NCBI GenBank assembly: GCA_021813065.1
Contig: JAKALZ010000125.1
Coordinates: 1 to 6,175 of the forward strand
Source of the DNA: a bacterium
Lineage (GTDB): Bacteria > Spirochaetota > Spirochaetia > Treponematales > Rectinemataceae
Direction: 5' to 3'
Length of the DNA: 6,175 bases
A program made the position numbers and the translations under genes. Positions 1 through 5,485 of the stretch are shown here, in pieces (positions within the stretch are counted from its first letter, which is position 1; each line of letters begins with the position of its first letter). The notes beneath the pieces were generated by a model, which saw nothing but the letters and a program-made list of their open reading frames with translations, did not search any database and had not been told where the DNA came from.

Positions 1-885
1 TCGGGCGTTTCGCACTTCAGCTTCCCCGATGAGCGGTCGACCATAGAGGCAATCCGTAAACTGCTCTCCTACTTGCCACAGAACAATGTCGAGGATCCCC
101 CCGTCATGGACATCGGCGACGATCCGAACCGCGCCGACGATACTCTCGCGGATCTCATGCCGGATTCGCCGAACAAACCCTACGATGTGCGCGACATCAT
201 CGCGAAGCTCGTCGACGGCGCTGACTTTTTCGAAGTGCAGCCTAAGTACGCGCAGAACATCGTGACCGGTTTTGCCAGGCTTGGCGGGCGCGCGGTGGGC
301 ATCATCGCCAACCAACCGAAATACCTCGCGGGCGTGCTCGATATCAACGCCTCCGACAAGGCCTCGCGCTTCATACGGTTCTGCGACGCCTTCAACATGC
401 CGCTGCTGACCCTCACCGATACCGCGGGCTACCTGCCTGGCGTCGGGCAGGAGCATGGCGGTGTCATCCGGCATGGCGCGAAACTCCTCTACGCCTACTC
501 GGAAGCTTCAGTGCCAAAGATTACGGTAATTCTCCGCAAAGCCTACGGCGGCGCCTACATCGCCATGTGCTCGCGGCACCTCGGCGCGGATCAGGTATTC
601 GCCTGGCCGACCGCCGAAATCGCGGTTATGGGTCCAGAAGGCGCGGCCAACATCATCTTCAAGAAGGAGATCGAAGAGGCGACCGATTCCGCGGCCATGC
701 GCAAGGAAAAGATCGACGAATACAAACGCAGCTTCGCGAACCCGTACATGGCGGCGGCGCGAGGCTATGTCGACGACGTGATCGATCCCGCCCACACGCG
801 CGCCCGGCTCTGCAACGCGCTCACCACACTGCTCGGCAAACGGCAGACGACCCCATCCCGCAAGCACGGGAATATTCCCGTCTAA
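1..885 (+). CDS. mmdA: Methylmalonyl-CoA decarboxylase alpha (carboxyltransferase) subunit, 5'-truncated
   Basis: The C-terminal 294 residues of an acyl-CoA carboxyltransferase are visible. The frame is open to the first base, so the start lies outside the window. Family members run to about 510-520 residues, so roughly the last 57% is present. The family transfers the carboxyl group of (S)-methylmalonyl-CoA to protein-bound biotin at the cytoplasmic face of the membrane. Visible signs are GGVIRHGAKLLYAYSEA (about residues 153-169) and RKAYGGAYIAM (179-189), the glycine-rich oxyanion-hole segments of the crotonase-like fold. WPTAEIAVMGPEGAANIIF (202-220) and the C-terminal KHGNIPV are typical of decarboxylase alpha subunits; propionyl-CoA carboxylase beta chains usually differ in these segments. 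The next gene starts 10 nt after the stop, and the downstream membrane subunits identify this as a sodium-pump decarboxylase, not a soluble carboxylase. Glutaconyl-CoA decarboxylase alpha is the main alternative, but that subunit is longer and less PccB-like. The TTG at 73 is internal and not a start. Confidence 0.93.
   Translation, partial: SGVSHFSFPDERSTIEAIRKLLSYLPQNNVEDPPVMDIGDDPNRADDTLADLMPDSPNKPYDVRDIIAKLVDGADFFEVQPKYAQNIVTGFARLGGRAVGIIANQPKYLAGVLDINASDKASRFIRFCDAFNMPLLTLTDTAGYLPGVGQEHGGVIRHGAKLLYAYSEASVPKITVILRKAYGGAYIAMCSRHLGADQVFAWPTAEIAVMGPEGAANIIFKKEIEEATDSAAMRKEKIDEYKRSFANPYMAAARGYVDDVIDPAHTRARLCNALTTLLGKRQTTPSRKHGNIPV
866..881. repeat. 16-bp perfect palindrome at the mmdA 3' end
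   Basis: The bases ACGGGAATATTCCCGT form a perfect inverted repeat: a 6-bp stem with an ATAT loop, or a fully self-complementary 16-mer in double-stranded form. It sits two bases before the TAA stop of mmdA and just upstream of the AAGAGG ribosome binding site (884-889) of the next gene. The same bases encode the conserved C-terminal GNIP motif, so codon constraint may explain much of the symmetry. A role in translational coupling or mRNA processing is possible but unproven. Confidence 0.5.
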
Positions 886-895
886 GAGGCCGACC

Positions 896-1276
896 ATGAC
901 AAACCCTTGGATGATAATGGTCGTCGGCACGATGACAGTGTTCATCGCGCTCTTCGTGATGATTCTGTTCCTGCTCGGTTTTCCGAAACTGTTCGCGATA
1001 CTGAAGCGAAAGGAACACGAGAGTCTCGCACCGCTTCCACAGATCGTCGAAGTGACGAAAAGGACAGCACCTTCCGCGTCGCAGATCGCGTCCGCACCAT
1101 CCTCCTCATTGCAGGATGAGTCGCTCATCGCGGTACTCACGGCGGCGGTCGCCGCGGCGAGCGGATCGAGCGCGGGCTCATTCGCGATTACAAATGTGCA
1201 GCAGGCACAGCCTGAGGTAGGCGGCGGTTTCAATACGCCAGTGTGGGGCAGGATCGAACGCCTTTCCCGAAAGTAA
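896..1276 (+). CDS. mmdD: Sodium-pump decarboxylase small membrane anchor subunit (OadG/MmdD family)
   Basis: This 126-residue protein fits the OadG/MmdD family of small membrane subunits, which hold the carboxyltransferase and the beta subunit together in sodium-pumping decarboxylases. It has one strong N-terminal membrane helix (about residues 5-29), then a basic KLFAILKRK stretch (31-39) that should lie in the cytoplasm. A polar Ser/Pro-rich linker (about 56-72) leads to an Ala-rich segment (77-90) followed by SFAITNV, which resembles the family's usual C-terminal pattern of an Ala-rich helix and a short strand. A WGR motif lies near the end (117-119). The start is supported by AAGAGG at 884-889, 6 nt before the ATG. 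It lies between mmdA (10 nt gap) and mmdC (27 nt gap), the usual place for this subunit. Sequence conservation is low in this family, so the call rests on topology, tail pattern and operon position together. Confidence 0.85.
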   Translation: MTNPWMIMVVGTMTVFIALFVMILFLLGFPKLFAILKRKEHESLAPLPQIVEVTKRTAPSASQIASAPSSSLQDESLIAVLTAAVAAASGSSAGSFAITNVQQAQPEVGGGFNTPVWGRIERLSRK

Positions 1277-1303
1277 CAGCAAGCGAATTTAGGAGAAAAA
1301 TTT

Positions 1304-1729
1304 ATGAAACAATATAGAATTACCGTAAATGGCAAATCGTACGATGTGACTGTTGAAGAGCTGAATGGTGTCGCGCGCTCCGCGCCTTCGGCATACGCGG
1401 CTCCAGCCGCGCAGCACAGTCCGCAGCCCACGGTAGCGCCCGCTGCGGCCGTGGCGGCCACGCCGATCGCGCCGATCGCGGAACCCGCGGCAGCCGCGCC
1501 TGCTAATGGAGGCACCGTCGCCACCGTCAAGGCGCCCATGCCCGGCACGGTCATCGCGTTCAAGGTCATCGTTGGCCAGCAGGTGAAGCGCGGCGACGTG
1601 CTTCTCCTCCTCGAAGCCATGAAAATGGAGAATGAAATCGTCGCTCCGCAGGACGGCACTGTCGCCGCGCTCCGCGTTCCCGCGAGCGCCGCGGTGAACA
1701 CCGGCGACGCACTTGTCGATCTCGCGTGA
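1304..1729 (+). CDS. mmdC: Biotin carboxyl carrier subunit of the decarboxylase (gamma)
   Basis: This 141-residue biotinyl carrier protein shuttles the carboxyl group from the alpha subunit to the membrane beta subunit. The N-terminal part (1-20, MKQYRITVNGKSYDVTVEEL) is the short beta-rich leader seen in decarboxylase-type carriers. Residues about 24-70 form an Ala/Pro-rich flexible linker. Residues about 71-141 are the biotinyl/lipoyl domain, starting VATVKAPMPGTV. The biotin attachment motif EAMKM is at 104-108 with Lys107, 34 residues from the C-terminus as is normal for these domains. A near-ideal AGGAG ribosome binding site (1291-1295) lies 8 nt before the ATG. It sits 18 nt ahead of mmdB. 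A carrier for another biotin enzyme, such as oxaloacetate decarboxylase, is unlikely because the operon has a PccB-like alpha subunit. Biotinylation would need BirA, which is not in this window. Confidence 0.93.
   Translation: MKQYRITVNGKSYDVTVEELNGVARSAPSAYAAPAAQHSPQPTVAPAAAVAATPIAPIAEPAAAAPANGGTVATVKAPMPGTVIAFKVIVGQQVKRGDVLLLLEAMKMENEIVAPQDGTVAALRVPASAAVNTGDALVDLA
1613..1627 (+). other. Biotinylation motif EAMKM, Lys107 of MmdC
   Basis: The five codons GAA GCC ATG AAA ATG encode the canonical biotin acceptor motif. The AAA codon at 1622-1624 is the predicted modified lysine. In this family the lysine sits in a tight beta-turn about 35 residues before the C-terminus, which matches the position here. 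Confidence 0.92.
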
Positions 1730-1747
1730 GCGAGGGGAGATTCCTCT

Positions 1748-2878
1748 ATGGAACAGTTTCTCTCCCAGTTTATAGGCACTACGGGATTCATCGCCATGAC
1801 ATGGGGCCAACTCCTCATGCTGGTGGTGTCCTGCGTGCTGCTGTATCTCGGTATCGCCAGGGGGTTTGAACCGCTGCTGCTTGTACCGATAGCTTTCGGC
1901 ATGCTGCTGGCCAATCTCCCGATGAGCGGCATCACGGATCCGCCAAAGGACAACCTCGTCGGCGGGCTCATTTACTACCTTTACCAGGGTGTCAAGCTTG
2001 GCATCTACCCACCGCTCATATTCTTGGGTATTGGCGCGATGACGGATTTCGCTCCGCTCATCGCGAATCCCTGGAGTCTCCTCCTCGGCGCGGCCGCGCA
2101 GCTCGGCATATTCATTCCCTTTATCGCCGCGTATTATCTTGGGTTTGACCTCAAATCCTGCGGAAGCATTGGAATTATCGGCGGCGCGGACGGACCCACG
2201 GCAATTTTTGTCACATCGAGACTCAAGCCGGAGCTGCTTGGCCCAATCGCTATAGCCGCGTACTCCTACATGGCCCTCGTCCCGCTCATCCAGCCACCCA
2301 TCATGAAGGCGCTCACCACCAAAAAAGAACGCCTGGTGAGGATGGCGCAGCTCCGTGAGGTCTCTAAAGCGGAGCGCATCATTTTCCCGATCTTCGTCAC
2401 GCTGCTCATAGGTCTCCTCTTGCCCGCCGCGGTACCTCTTGTCGGCTCCCTTATGCTTGGGAACCTTTTCAGGGAAACAGGCGTCACAGAACGGCTCTCC
2501 GACACCGCGCAGCATGCCCTCATCAACACTCTGACAATATTCTTAGGGGTTTCTGTGGGATCAACCGCGAGCGCCGAACGCTTTCTCAATCCGCAGACTC
2601 TCGAAATCATCGCGCTCGGTCTCTTCGCCTTCAGCTGCGGCACGGCAGGCGGAGTCATTTTTGGCAAGATCATGTACTGGGTAACCGGCGGCAAAGTGAA
2701 TCCCCTCATCGGCTCGGCGGGCGTCTCGGCGGTGCCCGTGGCGGCCCGCGTCAGCCAGGTTGTTGGATCGAAGGAAGATCCGACGAATTTCCTTCTCATG
2801 CACGCGATGGGACCCAATGTCGCGGGAGTCATCGGATCCGCGGTCGCGGCGGGTGTGTTGCTCTCAGTGCTGAACTGA
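1748..2878 (+). CDS. mmdB: Sodium ion-translocating decarboxylase beta subunit
   Basis: This 376-residue polytopic membrane protein is of the OadB/MmdB/GcdB family. It decarboxylates carboxybiotin and couples this to export of sodium ions. Several hydrophobic segments are visible, for example about 20-57, 85-97, 108-132, 163-182, 211-234, 285-310 and 358-375. The hallmark GIIGGADGPTAIF lies at 142-154; its Asp148 corresponds to the essential sodium-site aspartate (Asp203 of Klebsiella OadB). SYMALVPLIQPPIMK (173-187) supplies the conserved Tyr174. Further family signatures are NLFRETGVTERL (239-250), LINTLTIFLGVSVGS (258-272) and the C-terminal GPNVAGVIGSAVAAG (355-369), a region with conserved polar residues linked to ion transport. 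The length matches the short MmdB/GcdB form (about 373-375), not the longer Klebsiella OadB (about 433). A GGGGAG ribosome binding site (1734-1739) lies 8 nt before the ATG. It is the last gene of the decarboxylase operon. Confidence 0.96.
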   Translation: MEQFLSQFIGTTGFIAMTWGQLLMLVVSCVLLYLGIARGFEPLLLVPIAFGMLLANLPMSGITDPPKDNLVGGLIYYLYQGVKLGIYPPLIFLGIGAMTDFAPLIANPWSLLLGAAAQLGIFIPFIAAYYLGFDLKSCGSIGIIGGADGPTAIFVTSRLKPELLGPIAIAAYSYMALVPLIQPPIMKALTTKKERLVRMAQLREVSKAERIIFPIFVTLLIGLLLPAAVPLVGSLMLGNLFRETGVTERLSDTAQHALINTLTIFLGVSVGSTASAERFLNPQTLEIIALGLFAFSCGTAGGVIFGKIMYWVTGGKVNPLIGSAGVSAVPVAARVSQVVGSKEDPTNFLLMHAMGPNVAGVIGSAVAAGVLLSVLN

Positions 2879-2897
2879 AGGAGATACTGAAAGGATA

Positions 2898-2927
2898 TTC
2901 CGTAAGGCTGCATTTTTATGATATAGT
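2898..2927 (+). promoter_or_regulatory. Weak candidate promoter for thrA
   Basis: The 89-nt gap between mmdB and thrA contains a local AT-rich run, TTTTTATGATATAGT, with possible -10 boxes TATGAT (2917-2922) or TATAGT (2922-2927). The only -35 candidate at good spacing from the latter is TTCCGT (2898-2903), which matches the consensus poorly. I see no rho-independent terminator after mmdB, so thrA may instead be read from the upstream operon. No leader peptide rich in Thr or Ile codons is visible, so E. coli-style attenuation is not supported. Confidence 0.3.
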
Positions 2928-2956
2928 CGCCAAATCCCAGCGAACGCGGATATGCG

Positions 2957-2961
2957 TGGAG
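2957..2961 (+). promoter_or_regulatory. Ribosome binding site deciding the thrA start
   Basis: TGGAG lies 6 nt before the ATG at 2968. An in-frame GTG at 2956 would add four residues (MEHT), but it overlaps this ribosome binding site and has no good one of its own. The ATG gives MKVLKFGGTSV, which begins exactly like other aspartokinases, so 2968 is preferred. Confidence 0.75.
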
Positions 2962-2967
2962 CACACG

Positions 2968-5409
2968 ATGAAGGTTCTCAAATTTGGCGGCACTTCGGTG
3001 GGAAGCCCCGAAGCGATTCGCGCGCTTGTCAGTATCGCAAAGGATTCTGGCGAGCGCGTTTTTGTAGTATCAGCCTTTTCAGGAATTACCGATTCACTCC
3101 TTCAGGCGGCGAGACTTGCCTGTGATGGGCAAGATTGGCGACAGTTGTTCGATGCGATTACATCGCGCCACCGGACCATGATTGGTCAACTCCTCGGGGG
3201 CCATTTCCGCGAGAGCGCGACAGCGATCACTGAGAAGCTTCTCACAGATCTCTCCTCGCTGCTGCTCGGCATTTCGCTCGTGCGCGACATCTCGCCCCGA
3301 ACTCTCGATCTGCTTGCTTCTTTTGGTGAACGAATGAGCGCGCCGATTGTGGCACACACTCTCTCCAATGCGGGAATTGACGCGGAAGCGATTGATGCGC
3401 GTGAACTCATCGTGACGGATGATAAATTCGGCGCGGCGAGATGGCTTGAGGGCGAAACCGAGCACAAGGTGAAGGACTTTTTTGCTACGTTTTCGCGAGT
3501 CGCGGTGGTGACGGGGTTCATCGCGTCGACATCCGAAGGGGCGACGACCACGCTTGGGCGCGGAGGTTCGGATTTTACCGCAGGTATCCTTGGCGCCTGT
3601 CTTGGCGCTGAAGAGATTCAGATATGGACCGATGTCGATGGCATCATGACCGCCGACCCACGCGCGGTGGTGGATGCCTTCGTGATCCCCGAAATCTCAT
3701 ATCTCGAGGCGATGGAGATGTCGCACTTTGGCGCGAAGGTTCTTCATCCGCCCACTATTCTTCCCGCGATGGCTAAAGCGATTCCCGTGCGCATCAAGAA
3801 CACCTTCAATCCCACCGCGCCTGGAACTCTTATCGTGAGAAGCTCCGCGCCCAGCACCTGGCCCGTGCGAGGCATCGCGGCCATACCATCTATTTCGCTG
3901 TTATTGCTGCAAGGACCTGGACTCCCCGGTGTGACCGGCATCGCTGGCAGGATGTTCGCGGCGCTCGCCTCCGCGAGCGTCAACGCGATTCTCATTACCC
4001 AAGGATCGAGCGAACTCTCAATCTGTTGCGCGGTGCTCCCCCAAGACGCGGAGCGCGGCGCGCGAGCGCTCAAAGAGGAGTTCACGTACGAGATCAGCGC
4101 GGGCACTATTCAGAAACCCGCTATAGAATCAGGCCTCAGTGTGATCGCCGTGGTGGGAGAGATGATGAAGCATCGATCCGGCATCTCGGGTCGTGTCTTC
4201 AAGGCGCTTGGGCGCAATGGCATCAATGTCGTGGCGATCGCGCAGGGTTCGTCGGAGCTCAACATTTCAATCGTGGTGGGGGAACAGGACAGAGGAAAGG
4301 CGATGAGCGCGATTCACGACGCGTTTTTCCTCGCCGGCGTCAGAACCGTCAATGTGTTTCTCGCGGGAACGGGCCTTATCGGTGGTACGCTGCTCTCACA
4401 GATTTCAGCACAGCAAGCTCGCCTCCTCAAAGATCACTCCATCCGTGTGCGCATCGCGGGCATCGCGAATTCGCGCAAAATGCTTGTCGATCCGAATGGA
4501 ATCGATTCTTCGACCTGGAAAACGATCCTCGAAGCGCACGGCCAGACCACTGATCTGCCGGAATTCATGAAATCGCTGCGCGAGCTCAACCTGCCGAACG
4601 CGTGTTTCTGCGACTGCACGGCCAGCGATGCCCCAGTAAAATACTATGAAGATATGCTTGCGACCTCGATTTCGGTTGTCACTCCCAATAAGCGTGCCAA
4701 TAGCGGGCCGCTGCGGCGCTACGAGAGACTGATAGAGCTATCGCGATCGCATGATGTGCCGTATCGCTATGAAACAACTGTCGGCGCTGGACTGCCGGTT
4801 ATTGGCACTATTCAGGACCTGGTCGCCTCGGGCGATGATATATCCAGAATAGAAGCGGTGCTGTCTGGCACCATCAGCTACATCTTCAACAATCTTGGTG
4901 CGGCAACGACATTCTCCGATCTCGTGAAGAGAGCGAAACAGCTCGGATATACCGAGCCTGACCCCCGTGACGATCTTAGCGCGAAGGATATCGCTCGCAA
5001 GGCGATCATTCTGGCGCGCGAAGCTGGCTATCGCCTCAGCGAGTCCGCGGTGCGGATAGATCCTCTCATCTGGGAACGAATTTCTGAGGCGTCGACGGTC
5101 GAGGATTGCCTTGCGGTCCTTCCTGAGATGGATGCTGAGATGGAGACCAAGAGGAACATCGCTGCCAAGCAGGGCAGAGTGCTGCGCTACGTCGCGGTGA
5201 TCACGGCGCGCGAAGCCTCGATAACTCTCCGCGAATATGGACCCGAGAGCCCGTTCTACAGCCTGACAGGAACAGACAATATGGTGGTCATCAGTTCGAA
5301 GCGCTACTCTGAGACCCCCCTTGTCATACGTGGACCGGGAGCGGGCGCGGAGGTGACCGCGGGCGGGGTGTTCGCCGATATTCTGAAGACCGCCGAATCA
5401 TACCTGTAG
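2968..5409 (+). CDS. thrA: Bifunctional aspartokinase / homoserine dehydrogenase I
   Basis: This 813-residue cytoplasmic enzyme (E. coli ThrA has 820) catalyses the first and third steps from aspartate to threonine and methionine: aspartate to aspartyl phosphate, and aspartate semialdehyde to homoserine. The kinase domain (about 1-290) has KFGGTSV (5-11), SFGER with Glu121, LGRGGSD with Asp202, and WTDVDGIMTADPR (220-232). Two ACT repeats follow (about 311-375 and 392-455). Each carries QGSSEL, with Gln345 and Gln426 exactly 81 residues apart, matching Gln443 and Gln524, the threonine-binding residues of Arabidopsis AK-HSDH. The dehydrogenase domain (about 462-813) has a nucleotide-binding GTGLIGG (467-473), TPNKRA with Lys575, GAGLPVIGTIQDL (607-619), LSGTISYIFN (632-641) and YTEPDPRDDLSAKDIARK (661-678). 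Glu663, Asp669, Asp674 and Lys678 match the catalytic residues of yeast homoserine dehydrogenase. Feedback inhibition by threonine is therefore likely. No thrB or thrC follows; a terminator and a convergent gene do. All domains appear intact. Confidence 0.97.
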   Translation: MKVLKFGGTSVGSPEAIRALVSIAKDSGERVFVVSAFSGITDSLLQAARLACDGQDWRQLFDAITSRHRTMIGQLLGGHFRESATAITEKLLTDLSSLLLGISLVRDISPRTLDLLASFGERMSAPIVAHTLSNAGIDAEAIDARELIVTDDKFGAARWLEGETEHKVKDFFATFSRVAVVTGFIASTSEGATTTLGRGGSDFTAGILGACLGAEEIQIWTDVDGIMTADPRAVVDAFVIPEISYLEAMEMSHFGAKVLHPPTILPAMAKAIPVRIKNTFNPTAPGTLIVRSSAPSTWPVRGIAAIPSISLLLLQGPGLPGVTGIAGRMFAALASASVNAILITQGSSELSICCAVLPQDAERGARALKEEFTYEISAGTIQKPAIESGLSVIAVVGEMMKHRSGISGRVFKALGRNGINVVAIAQGSSELNISIVVGEQDRGKAMSAIHDAFFLAGVRTVNVFLAGTGLIGGTLLSQISAQQARLLKDHSIRVRIAGIANSRKMLVDPNGIDSSTWKTILEAHGQTTDLPEFMKSLRELNLPNACFCDCTASDAPVKYYEDMLATSISVVTPNKRANSGPLRRYERLIELSRSHDVPYRYETTVGAGLPVIGTIQDLVASGDDISRIEAVLSGTISYIFNNLGAATTFSDLVKRAKQLGYTEPDPRDDLSAKDIARKAIILAREAGYRLSESAVRIDPLIWERISEASTVEDCLAVLPEMDAEMETKRNIAAKQGRVLRYVAVITAREASITLREYGPESPFYSLTGTDNMVVISSKRYSETPLVIRGPGAGAEVTAGGVFADILKTAESYL

Positions 5410-5422
5410 AATCAACGTCATA

Positions 5423-5464
5423 AAAAGAGAGGCCGCGACATTCATGTGTCGCGACCTCTCTTTT
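5423..5464. terminator. Bidirectional rho-independent terminator between thrA and the TRAP gene
   Basis: Two 18-nt arms (5423-5440 and 5447-5464) pair around a 6-nt loop, TTCATG. The outer pairs are A/T runs, so transcripts end in TTTT on the plus strand and TTTTT on the minus strand. There is a single non-Watson-Crick position, C5433 opposite A5454. In the plus-strand RNA this is a C-A mismatch, while in the minus-strand RNA it becomes a G-U wobble, so the hairpin should be slightly stronger for the TRAP transcript. It begins 13 nt after the thrA stop and 21 nt after the stop of the convergent gene. Confidence 0.92.
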
Positions 5465-5485
5465 GTGACCTGGAATACTACTATG

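Noticed and set aside
73..75. TTG as a start codon for the first gene
   Set aside because: The frame is open all the way to base 1 and the upstream residues (SGVSHFSFPDERST) fit the family, so the gene is truncated by the window edge and this codon is internal.
508..1971. Long minus-strand open frame (487 codons) across mmdA, mmdD, mmdC and mmdB
   Set aside because: It is antisense to four well-supported genes. Its product is low in complexity, including Ala/Gly runs that mirror the Ala/Pro linker of mmdC, and it has no recognisable domain.
1289..2515. Minus-strand open frame of 408 codons opposite mmdC and mmdB
   Set aside because: It is highly charged, rich in Arg, Glu and His, as expected for the antisense of hydrophobic membrane codons, and shows no family motif.
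2918..2926. Two-codon ORF (ATG ATA TAG) upstream of thrA as a regulatory leader
   Set aside because: It lies inside the AT-rich promoter-like stretch, has no well-placed ribosome binding site and contains no informative regulatory codons.
4739..4752. GCGATCGC words (also near 4234) as an HIP1-like repeated palindrome
   Set aside because: Only a couple of copies occur, and the ATC-GCG (Ile-Ala) codon preference of these genes explains them.
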